Shown here: positions 1 through 10,712 of the stretch, piece by piece | How the letters are laid out: each line of letters opens with the position of its first letter | Position numbering within the stretch: the first letter of the stretch is position 1 | Source: Magnetospirillum sp. XM-1 | GTDB taxonomy: Bacteria; Pseudomonadota; Alphaproteobacteria; Rhodospirillales; Magnetospirillaceae | Reading direction: 5' to 3' | NCBI RefSeq assembly: GCF_001511835.1 | Contig: NZ_LN997848.1 | Span: forward strand, 3,934,001-3,998,000 | Length of the DNA stretch: 64,000 bases | Position numbers and translations under genes: made by a program | The notes under the pieces: model-generated | The model's input: the letters and a program-made list of their open reading frames with translations, nothing else | Databases searched by the model: none | Told to the model about the DNA's origin: nothing

Positions 1-453
1 ATGCAGGGTGGCCAGGGCGATGGGCAGATTGCGCATGGCCGCGCCGTTGCCGGCATCGCCCTCGCAATAGCCGCCATCGAGCGTGCCATGGGTCATGAAA
101 CGGCGGATGCCGCGCCGGCAGGTGTTGCCCACGTCCACCGGCCCGGTCTTCAGCCAGGCGGCGAATTCCTCGCATACGTTCTTGAGGTCCAGTTCCTGCC
201 TGGCGATCAGCGAGCGGCCCAGACACAGGCTCATCTCGGTGTCGTCGGTGACCTGGCCCGGCGCCAGGTGCAGCCAGCCCCCGCCGATCATCTTGCGGTG
301 CAGGCCGTACTTCTCGCGGATTTCCCCCTTGGTCAGGAACTCGACGGTGGCCCCCAGGGCGTCGCCGACGGCGAAGCCCAGATAGGCGCCGAGCGCGCGC
401 TCCTCCAGGCTTGGGCCGGACGACGGTGATCGGTCGAGGAATGGCAATCGCAT
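1..453 (-). CDS. draG: ADP-ribosyl-[dinitrogenase reductase] hydrolase DraG, N-terminal part
   Basis: DraG removes ADP-ribose from the NifH arginine and so reactivates nitrogenase after the ammonium or dark/energy signal passes. The first 151 residues are visible and the rest lies beyond the left edge (family length is about 290-300). The start is the ATG at 453, giving MRLPFLDRS. The early motif GDALG (about residues 30-34) and the TDDTEMS motif with Asp70 and Asp71 match the dinuclear metal-binding aspartates of the DraG/ADP-ribosylhydrolase family. It lies 11 bases downstream of draT on the same strand, the usual draTG pairing. The identification is firm; only the C-terminal part cannot be checked. 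Confidence 0.93.
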   Translation of the reverse strand, partial: MRLPFLDRSPSSGPSLEERALGAYLGFAVGDALGATVEFLTKGEIREKYGLHRKMIGGGWLHLAPGQVTDDTEMSLCLGRSLIARQELDLKNVCEEFAAWLKTGPVDVGNTCRRGIRRFMTHGTLDGGYCEGDAGNGAAMRNLPIALATLH

Positions 454-464
454 GGGAAATCCAA

Positions 465-2487
<2,023 letters not shown>

Positions 2488-2503
2488 TCCACAGGTAAAC
2501 GGC

Positions 2504-2529
2504 GGGCCCTCCTAAAGGGTGGAGGGCCC
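2504..2529. other. Intercistronic stem-loop between nifH and nifD
   Basis: A perfect 9-base-pair stem (GGGCCCTCC at 2504-2512 with GGAGGGCCC at 2521-2529) encloses an 8-base loop. There is no U-tract after it, so read-through to nifD is expected. Such structures between nifH and nifD are usually read as mRNA-stabilising or attenuating elements that raise the NifH to NifDK ratio; that role is inferred here. Confidence 0.75.
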
Positions 2530-2553
2530 ACTCAAGCACTGAAGGAGAGGGCC

Positions 2554-4017
2554 ATGAGCCTCGATTACACCAACGATACCGCCGCCGCCGAGGCGCTGAT
2601 CAAGGAAGTCCTTGAAGCGTATCCGGAGAAGGCCGCCAAGCGCCGTTCCAAGCACCTCGCCGTCGCCAAGCCGGCCGAGGAGGAAGGCGCCACCAATTGC
2701 GGCGTCAAGTCGAACATCAAGTCCATCCCCGGCGTGATGACCATCCGCGGTTGCGCCTATGCCGGCTCCAAGGGCGTGGTGTGGGGTCCCATCAAGGACA
2801 TGGTCCACATCTCCCACGGCCCCGTCGGCTGCGGCCAGTATTCCTGGTCCCAGCGCCGCAACTACTTCAACGGCACCGTCGGCGTCGACTCCTTCGTCAC
2901 CATGCAGGTGACGTCCGACTTCCAGGAACGCGACATCGTGTTCGGCGGCGACAAGAACCTGGACGCCATGATCGACGAGCTGGACACCATGTTCCCGCTC
3001 GCCAAGGGCATCTCCATCCAGTCCGAATGTCCGATCGGCCTGATCGGCGACGACATCGAGGCCGTCGCCAAGAAGAAGCACAAGGAAACCGGCAAGACCA
3101 TCGTTCCGGTGCGCTGCGAAGGCTTCCGTGGCGTGTCCCAGTCGCTGGGCCACCACATCGCCAACGACGCCATCCGCGACTGGGTGTTCGACAAGCCCGC
3201 GCCCGAAGAAGCCTTCGTTCCCGGCCCCTACGACGTCAACCTGATCGCCGACTACAACATCGGCGGCGACGCCTGGCCGTCGCGCAAGCTGCTGGAAGAG
3301 ATGGGCCTGCGGGTCATCGGCATGTGGTCCGGCGACGCCACCCTGTCCGAGATGGCGCGTGCGCCGAAGGCCAAGCTGAACCTCATCCACTGCTACCGGT
3401 CGATGAACTACATCTGCCGCCACATGGAAGAGAAGTACGGCATCAAGTGGGTGGAATATAACTTCTTCGGCCCGAGCCAGATCGCCACCAGCTTGCGCAA
3501 GATCGCCGCTCAGTTCGACGAGACCATCCAGAAGAAGGCCGAGGAGGTCATCGCCAAGTACCAGCCGCTGGTCGACGGCGTCCTGGCCAAGTACAAGGCC
3601 CGCCTGGAAGGCAAGACCGTGATGCTGTACGTGGGCGGCCTGCGTCCCCGTCACGTCGCCAACGCCTACGAGGACCTGGGCATGAAGATCGTCGGCACCG
3701 GCTACGAGTTCGCCCACAACGACGATTACCAGCGCACCGGCCATTACGTGAAGGAAGGCACGCTGATCTACGACGACGTCACCGGCTACGAGCTGGAGAA
3801 GTTCATCGAGCAGATCCGTCCCGACCTGGTCGGCTCGGGCATCAAGGAGAAGTACGCCACCCAGAAGATGGGCGTGCCCTTCCGCCAGATGCACTCGTGG
3901 GACTACTCGGGCCCCTATCACGGCTATGACGGCTTCGCCATCTTCGCCCGTGACATGGACATGGCCATCAACAGCCCGGTCTGGAGCAAGTTCAAGGCCC
4001 CCTGGAAGGCCGCCTGA
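2554..4017 (+). CDS. nifD: Nitrogenase molybdenum-iron protein alpha chain NifD
   Basis: NifD carries the FeMo-cofactor and, with NifK, the P-cluster. The product is 487 residues. P-cluster ligands are Cys67, Cys93 and Cys159. The FeMo-cofactor ligands are Cys280 (in [11 protein letters not shown]) and His447 (in [13 protein letters not shown]), each five positions later than in the well-studied Azotobacter protein. The start at 2554 is preceded by AAGGAGAGG. The gene is the second of the nifHDK unit and is followed by a 98-base spacer with another stem-loop before nifK. Confidence 0.99.
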   Translation: MSLDYTNDTAAAEALIKEVLEAYPEKAAKRRSKHLAVAKPAEEEGATNCGVKSNIKSIPGVMTIRGCAYAGSKGVVWGPIKDMVHISHGPVGCGQYSWSQRRNYFNGTVGVDSFVTMQVTSDFQERDIVFGGDKNLDAMIDELDTMFPLAKGISIQSECPIGLIGDDIEAVAKKKHKETGKTIVPVRCEGFRGVSQSLGHHIANDAIRDWVFDKPAPEEAFVPGPYDVNLIADYNIGGDAWPSRKLLEEMGLRVIGMWSGDATLSEMARAPKAKLNLIHCYRSMNYICRHMEEKYGIKWVEYNFFGPSQIATSLRKIAAQFDETIQKKAEEVIAKYQPLVDGVLAKYKARLEGKTVMLYVGGLRPRHVANAYEDLGMKIVGTGYEFAHNDDYQRTGHYVKEGTLIYDDVTGYELEKFIEQIRPDLVGSGIKEKYATQKMGVPFRQMHSWDYSGPYHGYDGFAIFARDMDMAINSPVWSKFKAPWKAA

Positions 4018-4059
4018 ACCTCCCTTCCTGACCTGTAACGCGTTGTTTTGCTTTAACTC

Positions 4060-4097
4060 CTCCCCGCGTACCGCCCAATACCCGGGGGCGCGGGGAG
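4060..4097. other. Intercistronic stem-loop between nifD and nifK
   Basis: CTCCCCGCG (4060-4068) pairs with CGCGGGGAG (4089-4097) around a 20-base loop that can itself pair weakly. No U-run follows. It sits just upstream of the nifK ribosome-binding site (GAAGGAGAG), so it may affect nifK translation or mRNA stability; this is inference. Confidence 0.6.
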
Positions 4098-4115
4098 TTG
4101 AGAAGGAGAGAAGTC

Positions 4116-5651
4116 ATGCCTCAGAGCGCCGAAAAGACCAAGGACCACGTCACGCTGTTCAGCGAGCCCGAATACACGACCATGTTCGCGGAAAAGAAGG
4201 CCCAGTTCGAGTGCCGCCCCACGGACGACGCCGTCGCCGCCCAGGCCGAGTACACCAAGAGCTGGGAATACCGGGAAAAGAACTTCGCCCGTGAAAAGGC
4301 CGTCATCAACCCGGCCAAGGCCTGCCAGCCGCTGGGCGCGGTGTTCGCCGCCCAGGGCTTCGAGGAGACCATGCCCTACGTGCACGGCTCCCAGGGCTGC
4401 GTCGCCTATTTCCGCTCGCACCTCGCCCGCCACTTCAAGGAGGCGGTGCCCTGCGTCTCCGACTCCATGACCGAGGACGCGGCGGTGTTCGGCGGCCTGA
4501 CCAACATCGTCGACGGCCTGCAGAACTCCTACACCCTCTACAAGCCCAAGATGATCGCCGTCTCCACCACCTGCATGGCGGAAGTCATCGGCGACGATCT
4601 GTCGGCCTTCATCGCCACCGCCAAGGAGAAGGAATCGGTCCCGGCCGACTTCGCCGTCCCCTTCGCCCACACCCCCTCCTTCGTCGGCAGCCACACCACC
4701 GGCTACGACAACATGATCAAGGGCGTGCTGAACTACTTCTGGGACCGCGAGAAGGGCGAGCTGGCCCGCGGCGCGGTCACCGAGAAGATCAACATCATCC
4801 CGGGCTTCGACGGCTACGCCGTCGCCAACAACCGCGAGCTGAAGCGCTACATGGACACCATGGGCGTCGAGTACACCTTCATCTCCGACGTGTCGGACAT
4901 CTACGACACGCCTTCCGACGGCACCTACCGCATGTATGACGGCGGCACCAAGCTGGACGACGTGCGCACCGCCATCGACGCCAAGGCGACCATCGGCCTG
5001 CAGCACGACTGCTCGGTCAAGTCGCTGGAATACATCGGGACCAAGGGCCAGCCCACCGCGACCTTCCGCTATCCCATGGGCGTGGGCGGCACCGATGCCC
5101 TGCTGATGAAGATCTCGGAACTGTCGGGCAAGCCCATCCCCGAGAGCATCGAGAAGGAGCGCGGCCGTCTGGTCGACGCCATCGCCGACAGCCAGGCCTA
5201 CCTGCACGGCAAGAAGGTGGCGCTGTTCGGCGACCCCGACTTCGTCTACGGCATGGCCGCCTTCCTGCTGGAAATGGGCTGCGAGCCGCTCCACTGCCTG
5301 TCCACCAACGGCGGCAAGGAATGGACGGCGGCCATGGAAGCCCTGCTGGCCTCGTCGCCCTTCGGCGCCGGCTGCAAGGTCTACGCCGGCAAGGACCTCT
5401 GGCACATGCGCTCGCTGCTGTTCACCGAGCCCACCGACCTGCTGATCGGCAGCTCCTACGGCAAGTACCTGGAGAAGGACACCGGCATCCCGCTGATCCG
5501 CCTGACCTTCCCCATCTTCGACCGTCACCACCACCACCGCTTCCCCACCCTGGGTTACCAGGGCGCGCTGCGGGTCCTGGTGGAGATCCTGGACCGTATC
5601 TTCGAGGTCACCGACGCCTCGAGCGATATCTCCTTCGACCTCACGCGCTGA
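4116..5651 (+). CDS. nifK: Nitrogenase molybdenum-iron protein beta chain NifK
   Basis: NifK completes the MoFe protein tetramer and supplies half the P-cluster ligands. The 511-residue product starts at the ATG at 4116 (MPQSAEKTKD), directly after the ribosome-binding site GAAGGAGAG; a longer reading to 4098 has no such support. Cys70 (NPAKACQPLG), Cys95 (HGSQGCVAYF) and Cys153 (STTCMAEVIGDD) are the expected P-cluster ligands. It is the last gene of the nifHDK unit, and a terminator-like hairpin follows at 5685. Confidence 0.99.
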   Translation: MPQSAEKTKDHVTLFSEPEYTTMFAEKKAQFECRPTDDAVAAQAEYTKSWEYREKNFAREKAVINPAKACQPLGAVFAAQGFEETMPYVHGSQGCVAYFRSHLARHFKEAVPCVSDSMTEDAAVFGGLTNIVDGLQNSYTLYKPKMIAVSTTCMAEVIGDDLSAFIATAKEKESVPADFAVPFAHTPSFVGSHTTGYDNMIKGVLNYFWDREKGELARGAVTEKINIIPGFDGYAVANNRELKRYMDTMGVEYTFISDVSDIYDTPSDGTYRMYDGGTKLDDVRTAIDAKATIGLQHDCSVKSLEYIGTKGQPTATFRYPMGVGGTDALLMKISELSGKPIPESIEKERGRLVDAIADSQAYLHGKKVALFGDPDFVYGMAAFLLEMGCEPLHCLSTNGGKEWTAAMEALLASSPFGAGCKVYAGKDLWHMRSLLFTEPTDLLIGSSYGKYLEKDTGIPLIRLTFPIFDRHHHHRFPTLGYQGALRVLVEILDRIFEVTDASSDISFDLTR

Positions 5652-5684
5652 TCTCCCAACCCTTCCAGAAAGCGTGTGAGGACC

Positions 5685-5725
5685 GCCCCGGAGAGGAACC
5701 CGCCCTCTCCGGGGCTTCTCATTTT
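5685..5725 (+). terminator. Terminator-like hairpin after nifK
   Basis: GCCCCGGAGAGG (5685-5696) and CCTCTCCGGGGC (5704-5715) form a perfect 12-base-pair stem with a 7-base loop. The downstream TTCTCATTTT is a weak U-rich tail. It separates nifHDK from the nifE promoter, so it probably ends or attenuates the nifHDK message. Confidence 0.7.
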
Positions 5726-5740
5726 GTCCGACACCCGTCC

Positions 5741-5756
5741 TGTCGCGAATCCGACA
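5741..5756 (+). promoter_or_regulatory. NifA upstream activator site for nifE
   Basis: TGTCGCGAATCCGACA matches TGT-N10-ACA and resembles the sites at 1404 and 10586. It is 50 bases upstream of the nifE -24 element, closer than the nifH sites. Confidence 0.75.
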
Positions 5757-5806
5757 ATCCCACTCTCGCGCCCGACCGTCTCCAGCATTTCCGCCATTTT
5801 CCAGGA

Positions 5807-5821
5807 TGGCACGGCCCTTGC
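5807..5821 (+). promoter_or_regulatory. Sigma-54 (-24/-12) promoter of nifENX and downstream genes
   Basis: TGGCAC, GGCCC, TTGC is a perfect RpoN consensus match 36 bases upstream of the nifE ATG. With the activator site at 5741 it makes a second NifA-dependent unit. Confidence 0.9.
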
Positions 5822-5857
5822 GAGACGGAGTTCAAACCGTTTCAAGCGAGGCCCAAG

Positions 5858-7237
5858 ATGCTGAAGGCCAAGATCGCCGAACTGATGAACGAGCCGGGTT
5901 GCGCCAAGAACCAGGCCAAGTCCGAGGGTGAGCGCAAGAAGGGCTGCGGCAAGTCGCTGGTGCCTGGCGCGGCGGCCGGCGGCTGCGCCTTCGATGGCGC
6001 CAAGATCGCGCTGCAGCCCATCACCGACGTGGTCCATCTGGTCCACGGCCCCATCGCCTGCGAGGGCAATTCCTGGGACGGCCGCAATTCGTGGAGCACC
6101 GGCGGTGACCTCTACCGCCGGGGCTTCACCACCGATCTCACCAACCTGGACATCATCGCCGGCGGCGAGAAGAAGCTCTACAAGGCCATCAAACAGGCCA
6201 TCGCGCGGCACAAGCCGCCCGCCGTGTTCGTCTATCAGACCTGCGTCGGCTCGCTGATCGGCGACGACGTGGACGCCGTCTGCCGCGCCGCCACCCAGCG
6301 CCTTGGCACCCCGGTCATCCCCATCAACTCGCCGGGCTTCGTCGGCTCGAAGAACTTAGGGAATCGCTTAGGGGGAGACGCCCTGTTCGAGCACGTCATC
6401 GGCACGGTAGAGCCCGACGATGCCGGCCCCTGCGACATCAACATCCTGGGCGAATACAACGTGTCGGGCGAGCTGGACCAGTTCCGCCCGCTGCTGGCGA
6501 AGCTCGGCATCCGGCTGCGCGCCTCCATCACCGGCGACGCCCGCTACCGCGAGGTGGCGGCGGCCCATACGGCCAGGGCCAACATGGTGCTGTGCTCCCA
6601 GGCCCTGGTGACCCTGGCCCGCAAGATGAAGGAGAAGTGGGGCATTCCCTATTTCGAGGGCTCGTTCTACGGCATCTCCGACACCTCGGACGCCCTTCGC
6701 AACATCGCCCGCATGCTGGTCGAGCGCGGCGCCGATCCGACGCTCACCGCCCGCACCGAGGCGTTGATCGCCGAGGAGGAGGCCAAGGCCTGGGCCCGGC
6801 TCGAGCCCTACAAGGCGCGTCTTTCGGGGCGCAAGGTGCTGCTCTACACCGGCGGCGTCAAAAGCTGGTCGGTGATCCAGGCCCTGCAGGAAGTGGGCAT
6901 GGAGGTGGTGGGCTCCTCCGTCCGCAAGGCCACCGAGGCCGACAAGCACAAGGCGCTGGAGCGCCTGGGCGGCGACGAGGACAAGCTGGCCGATTCCATC
7001 ACGCCCCGGGACATGTACGCCATGTTCAAGGAGGGGCGGGCCGACATGATGCTGTCGGGCGGACGCTCGCAGTTCGTGGCGCTCAAAGCCCGCACGCCCT
7101 GGATCGACATCAACCAGGAACGCCACCACGGCTACGCCGCCTATGACGGCATGGTCGCCCTGGTGCGCGAGATCGACCTGTCCATCAACAGCCCCATCTG
7201 GGCGCAGGTGCGCGCCCCCGCCCCCTGGGAGGCCTAA
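5858..7237 (+). CDS. nifE: FeMo-cofactor scaffold subunit NifE
   Basis: NifE pairs with NifN as the scaffold on which NifB-co is matured to the FeMo-cofactor. The product is 459 residues from the ATG at 5858 (MLKAKIAELM). The start is placed downstream of the sigma-54 promoter; reading frames that begin earlier run through that promoter. Conserved cysteines include Cys43 (AGGCAFDG), Cys68 (GPIACEGNSW) and the VYQTCVGSLIGDD segment, all like NifD-family scaffolds. Two rare TTA leucine codons occur close together at 6356 and 6368. nifN follows after four bases. Confidence 0.98.
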   Translation: MLKAKIAELMNEPGCAKNQAKSEGERKKGCGKSLVPGAAAGGCAFDGAKIALQPITDVVHLVHGPIACEGNSWDGRNSWSTGGDLYRRGFTTDLTNLDIIAGGEKKLYKAIKQAIARHKPPAVFVYQTCVGSLIGDDVDAVCRAATQRLGTPVIPINSPGFVGSKNLGNRLGGDALFEHVIGTVEPDDAGPCDINILGEYNVSGELDQFRPLLAKLGIRLRASITGDARYREVAAAHTARANMVLCSQALVTLARKMKEKWGIPYFEGSFYGISDTSDALRNIARMLVERGADPTLTARTEALIAEEEAKAWARLEPYKARLSGRKVLLYTGGVKSWSVIQALQEVGMEVVGSSVRKATEADKHKALERLGGDEDKLADSITPRDMYAMFKEGRADMMLSGGRSQFVALKARTPWIDINQERHHGYAAYDGMVALVREIDLSINSPIWAQVRAPAPWEA

Positions 7238-7241
7238 GACC

Positions 7242-8600
7242 ATGGCCCTGATCATCGACCACAACAAGGCCCTGTCCACCAGCCCCCTCAAGGTCAGCGC
7301 CCCCTTGGGCGCCGCCCTGGCCTTCATGGGCATGAAGGGCTGCCTGCCCATGTTCCACGGCTCCCAGGGCTGCACCGCCTTCGCCCTGGTGATGATGGTG
7401 CGCCACTTCCGCGAGGCCATTCCGCTGCAGACCACCGCCATGAACGAGATCAGCACCATCCTGGGCGGCATGGACCAGGTGGAGGAAGGCCTGTTGAACA
7501 TCGCCAAGCGCGCCAAGCCGGAAATCATCGGCCTGATCTCCACCTCGCTCACCGAGACAAGGGGTGAGGACATGGCCGGCGACGTCAAGGTGATCCGGGC
7601 GCGCAACAAGGAGCTGTCCGACATCGCCGTGGTGGACGTCTCGGCCCCCGATTTCTCCGGCTCGCTGGAGACCGGCTGGGGCAAGGCGGTGACCGCCATC
7701 ATCAAGTCGCTGGCGCGGCCTGCCGGCAACCACGCCAGGCTGGACCGCGTCAACCTGCTGCCCGGCGCCCATCTCACCCCCGGCGATGTCGAGGCACTGA
7801 AGGACATCATCGCCGATTTCGGGCTGGAGGCCATGGTGCTGCCCGATCTGTCGGACTCGCTGGACGGCCACGTGCCGGATGCCTACACCCCCACCACGCT
7901 GGGCGGCACCCCCATCGCCGGGGTGCGCGAGATGGGCCGGGCGCGGCTCACCATCGCCATCGGCGAGCACATGCGCATCGCCGCCAAGACCGCCGAATCC
8001 ATTACCGGCGTGCCCTCCATCGTACTCGACCGGGTCACCGGCCTGGACGCCGTGGACCGGCTGATGGTCTGCCTGTCCACGGTGGCGGGCGTCCCCGTTC
8101 CCGCCCGCCAACGCCGCGCCCGCTCGCAGCTGGTCGATGCCATGCTGGACGGCCATTTCTATTTCGGCGGCCGCTCCATCGCCATCGCAGCCGAGCCCGC
8201 GCTGCTGTGGAGCATGGGCAAGCTGGCCACCGACATGGGCGCCACCATAGCCGCCGCCGTCACCACCCAGCCCGTTCCCATGCTGGCCGAACTGGCGGCC
8301 GAGCGGGTGATCGTCGGCGATTTCGAGGATCTGGAGGACCAGATCCTCGAAGCTGGCGGCGCCGACCTGATCATCGCCAATTCCAACGGCCGCCAGGTGG
8401 CGGCCCATCACGGCATTGCGCTGTTCCGCGCCGGCTTTCCGGTATTCGACCGCTTAGGAGCCGCCCACCTGACCAGCGCGGGCTACCGGGGCACGCGGGA
8501 CCTGATCACCCAACTGGGCAACATCTTGATGGAGCGCCCCGGACACGCCCACCCGCCGTCGGAGCACGCCCATGGCCACCAGAGTGCTGCGGCTGGTTGA
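7242..8600 (+). CDS. nifN: FeMo-cofactor scaffold subunit NifN
   Basis: NifN forms the NifEN heterotetramer with NifE. The product is 452 residues, starting MALIIDHNKA at 7242, four bases after the nifE stop. The segment MFHGSQGCTAFALVMMVRHF matches the NifK-like cysteine region, and LISTSLTETRGED replaces the NifK region that holds Cys153, as expected of NifN. It is transcribed with nifE; nifX follows after 52 bases. Confidence 0.98.
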   Translation: MALIIDHNKALSTSPLKVSAPLGAALAFMGMKGCLPMFHGSQGCTAFALVMMVRHFREAIPLQTTAMNEISTILGGMDQVEEGLLNIAKRAKPEIIGLISTSLTETRGEDMAGDVKVIRARNKELSDIAVVDVSAPDFSGSLETGWGKAVTAIIKSLARPAGNHARLDRVNLLPGAHLTPGDVEALKDIIADFGLEAMVLPDLSDSLDGHVPDAYTPTTLGGTPIAGVREMGRARLTIAIGEHMRIAAKTAESITGVPSIVLDRVTGLDAVDRLMVCLSTVAGVPVPARQRRARSQLVDAMLDGHFYFGGRSIAIAAEPALLWSMGKLATDMGATIAAAVTTQPVPMLAELAAERVIVGDFEDLEDQILEAGGADLIIANSNGRQVAAHHGIALFRAGFPVFDRLGAAHLTSAGYRGTRDLITQLGNILMERPGHAHPPSEHAHGHQSAAAG

Positions 8601-8652
8601 TCCCGCCGCGCCCCCTCACCAGGGATCGAGACCGAAGATCAAAGGAGGTCAC

Positions 8653-9072
8653 ATGAGAATCGCCGTCGCCACCCAGGACCGCCAGCGCGTGGACGCCCAT
8701 TTCGCCAGCGCCAAGACCTTCATGTTCTACGACATCGGCCCCGAGGGGCACACCTTCCTGGAAGCCGTGCAGTTCGACAACGTCTCGGCCGAGGACGGCA
8801 ACCACAAGGAAGACGGCGAGGACCGCCTGGCCGCCAAGATCAGCGCGCTGGAAGGCGCGTCGCTGCTGTTCTGCCGCGCCATCGGCGGCCCGGCGGCGGC
8901 CCGCGTGGTCCGCGCCCGCGTCCACCCCATCAAGCTGCCGGCCGACGAAGCCATCTCCGACGTCATCGACCGGGTGCGCACCATGCTGAAGGGCAATCCG
9001 CCCCCCTGGCTGCGCAAGGCCATGCGCGACGGCGAGGCCGGCGACGAACGCTTCGTCGACGATGACGATTGA
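8653..9072 (+). CDS. nifX: FeMo-cofactor carrier/chaperone NifX
   Basis: NifX binds NifB-co and the VK cluster and passes them during FeMo-cofactor assembly. The 139-residue product starts at the ATG at 8653, which follows a strong AAAGGAGG site. MRIAVATQDRQRVDAHFASA is the typical dinitrogenase iron-molybdenum cofactor-binding fold start. The C-terminus is very acidic (FVDDDD). A short palindromic repeat unit lies in the 106-base gap before the next gene. Confidence 0.96.
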   Translation: MRIAVATQDRQRVDAHFASAKTFMFYDIGPEGHTFLEAVQFDNVSAEDGNHKEDGEDRLAAKISALEGASLLFCRAIGGPAAARVVRARVHPIKLPADEAISDVIDRVRTMLKGNPPPWLRKAMRDGEAGDERFVDDDD

Positions 9073-9092
9073 GGAGGAACCCCACCTCCCCC

Positions 9093-9133
9093 TCTACCGT
9101 CATGGCCCCCCGGATCAAGTCCGGGGGGTGACG
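9093..9133. repeat. Palindromic repeat unit with TCAAG loop
   Basis: CCCCCCGGA (9106-9114), loop TCAAG, TCCGGGGGG (9120-9128), flanked by GTCATG and GTGACG. The arms and loop match two other copies at 26179 and 26445. It lies between nifX and the DUF269 gene, so it may also act as an mRNA hairpin within the nif operon. Confidence 0.65.
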
Positions 9134-9178
9134 AAAAGGAGGGAGCGGAACCTTCTCTCATCACTAAGGAGCACCAGC

Positions 9179-9625
9179 ATGACCGCCACCACCACCCAGG
9201 ACCCGTTCATCAAGACCCTGCTGATGTTCATCCGCGCCCACGACCAGTCGGGGGCCTGGGAAGCCGAGCCGGACGAGGCCGTGCTGGCCCCCTATATCCT
9301 GTCCAAGGAGCAGCGCCGCGAAATCCCTCTGTTCGGCGATCCCGACCCGGACATCCTGTGGCGGGTGGAGCAGTACTTCAACGCCATCGCCATGGCCATC
9401 GAGACCCAGTCGGGCCACGCCGTCGCCCCCATCATGAAGATCCATCACGAAGGCTGGGGCCGGGTGATCCTCACCGCCGGCAAGCTGGTGGCGGTCAATT
9501 CGTATATGCGCGAGCTGCACCGCTTCGGCTTCGACTCGGCCGAGGAGATGAGCGCAAAAGCCGCCAAGATCATCGCCGAGGGCGTCGCCACCATCGCCAG
9601 GTTCCCCGACGTCGCCGCCGCCTAA
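9179..9625 (+). CDS. NifX-associated nitrogen fixation protein (DUF269 family)
   Basis: The 148-residue product belongs to the small DUF269 family that is almost always found next to nifX; its biochemical role is not settled. The start at 9179 (MTATTTQDPF) follows an AAGGAG site, whereas an upstream in-frame start at 9062 would overlap nifX and read through the palindromic repeat. The segments FIKTLLMFIRAHDQSGAWE and HEGWGRVILTAGKLVAVNSY are characteristic. It is co-oriented with nifX and fdxB. Confidence 0.93.
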   Translation: MTATTTQDPFIKTLLMFIRAHDQSGAWEAEPDEAVLAPYILSKEQRREIPLFGDPDPDILWRVEQYFNAIAMAIETQSGHAVAPIMKIHHEGWGRVILTAGKLVAVNSYMRELHRFGFDSAEEMSAKAAKIIAEGVATIARFPDVAAA

Positions 9626-9652
9626 AATCCTCGCAAACAAAGGAACAACACC

Positions 9653-9949
9653 ATGTCGCTTCGCACCTTTTCCACCCGCGACGGATCGCCCTGGGTCCCG
9701 AAATACCTCACCGCCATCTCCGACGAGCTGTGCATCGGCTGCGGCCGCTGCTTCAAGGTCTGCACCCAGGCGGTCATGAAGCTGATGGGCATCAACGAGG
9801 ACGACGAGATGTGCGACCCCTTCGACGATTCGGAAGAGATCGTGCGCAAGGTTATGACCATGGACAAGGGCGGCAGCTGCATCGGCTGCGGCTCGTGCAA
9901 CGCGGTATGCGGCACCAACGCCCAGACCCACGAGGCGGTGCCGGCCTGA
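9653..9949 (+). CDS. fdxB: Nif-specific ferredoxin III (two 4Fe-4S clusters)
   Basis: A 98-residue ferredoxin likely to supply electrons to nitrogenase or to cofactor assembly. Two cysteine motifs are clear: CIGCGRCFKVC near residue 27 and CIGCGSCNAVCG near residue 76, separated by an acidic insert (NEDDEMCDPFDDSEE). This wide spacing is typical of the nif-specific FdxB/ferredoxin III group rather than of short clostridial ferredoxins. The start is the ATG at 9653 after AAAGGAAC. nifQ follows after 64 bases containing a hairpin. Confidence 0.95.
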   Translation: MSLRTFSTRDGSPWVPKYLTAISDELCIGCGRCFKVCTQAVMKLMGINEDDEMCDPFDDSEEIVRKVMTMDKGGSCIGCGSCNAVCGTNAQTHEAVPA

Positions 9950-9958
9950 CCGTCGCGC

Positions 9959-9981
9959 CCCCCCGAACCGCTTTCGGGGGG
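9959..9981. other. Intercistronic hairpin between fdxB and nifQ
   Basis: CCCCCCGAA (9959-9967) pairs with TTCGGGGGG (9973-9981) around CCGCT. No U-tract follows, so it is better read as an attenuator or stability element than as a full terminator. Confidence 0.55.
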
Positions 9982-10013
9982 CGCCGCATCACCAAGGAAG
10001 GGAGGACAGCATT

Positions 10014-10634
10014 ATGGCCAAGGAAACCTATTCCCGCCTGATGTCCGGCCGGGGAAGCGGCGATCCTTTCGACCGCCATCTATTCGCCTGCGCCATCGCC
10101 ATGGTCCTGTCCAGCCCGGGCGAGAGCCTGACCACCGGGCTTGGGCTTTCCGAGGAAAGCCTGGCCGCCCTGGTGGGACGGCACTTCCCCCAGGCGCCGG
10201 GCCTGCTGTCCGGCCTGTCGCTGTCGGGCCACGGCGACGAGGCCCTGACCATCGAGGAGCCGGACCTGCGCGCCCTGCTGCTGGAGCACCGGACCCGCGG
10301 CCTGATCGAGGAGGAATGGCTGGCCCATATCGTGGCGCGACGCTCTCTGGGGGCCAACCACCTGTGGCAGGATCTGGGCCTGACCAGCCGCGCCGATCTG
10401 TCGGGGCTGATGCGCCGTCACTTCCTCGGTCTGGCCGAGCTGAACAGCCGCGACATGAAGTGGAAGAAGTTCTTCTACCGCGAACTGTGCCAGCGCGAAG
10501 GCGTCATGATCTGCAAATCGCCCAATTGCGAGGTCTGCACCGACTACGCCCATTGCTTCGGGGCCGAGGACGGCGTGGCGCTGCTTGTCGCAAAGCCGAC
10601 ATTGTCGGATTCCGTCCCGGCAACTATCGTTTAG
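10014..10634 (+). CDS. nifQ: NifQ, molybdenum donor for FeMo-cofactor synthesis
   Basis: NifQ is an Fe-S protein that supplies molybdenum to NifEN/NifH. The product is 206 residues from the ATG at 10014. The C-terminal cysteine motif CKSPNCEVCTDYAHC, in the C-x4-C-x2-C-x5-C spacing of NifQ, is intact. Its last codons overlap the NifA activator site for the next transcription unit, so regulatory DNA is embedded in the 3' end of the gene. Confidence 0.95.
   Translation: MAKETYSRLMSGRGSGDPFDRHLFACAIAMVLSSPGESLTTGLGLSEESLAALVGRHFPQAPGLLSGLSLSGHGDEALTIEEPDLRALLLEHRTRGLIEEEWLAHIVARRSLGANHLWQDLGLTSRADLSGLMRRHFLGLAELNSRDMKWKKFFYRELCQREGVMICKSPNCEVCTDYAHCFGAEDGVALLVAKPTLSDSVPATIV
10586..10601 (+). 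promoter_or_regulatory. NifA upstream activator site inside the 3' end of nifQ
   Basis: TGTCGCAAAGCCGACA fits TGT-N10-ACA. It lies 51 bases upstream of the -24 element at 10653, matching the spacing seen at nifE. A degenerate second copy beginning TGTCGGATTCCG follows at 10603. Confidence 0.75.
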
Positions 10635-10652
10635 TTTCAATACATTATCACT

Positions 10653-10667
10653 TGGCACCCTTCTTGC
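10653..10667 (+). promoter_or_regulatory. Sigma-54 (-24/-12) promoter of the HesB/IscA gene-nifVW
   Basis: TGGCAC, CCTTC, TTGC is a full RpoN match, 45 bases upstream of the next ATG and just after the nifQ stop. It makes a third NifA-dependent unit. Confidence 0.9.
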
Positions 10668-10712
10668 TGATCCAGGTTCACGGACATTCCATCCCGCAAG
10701 GAGGACAAAGTC

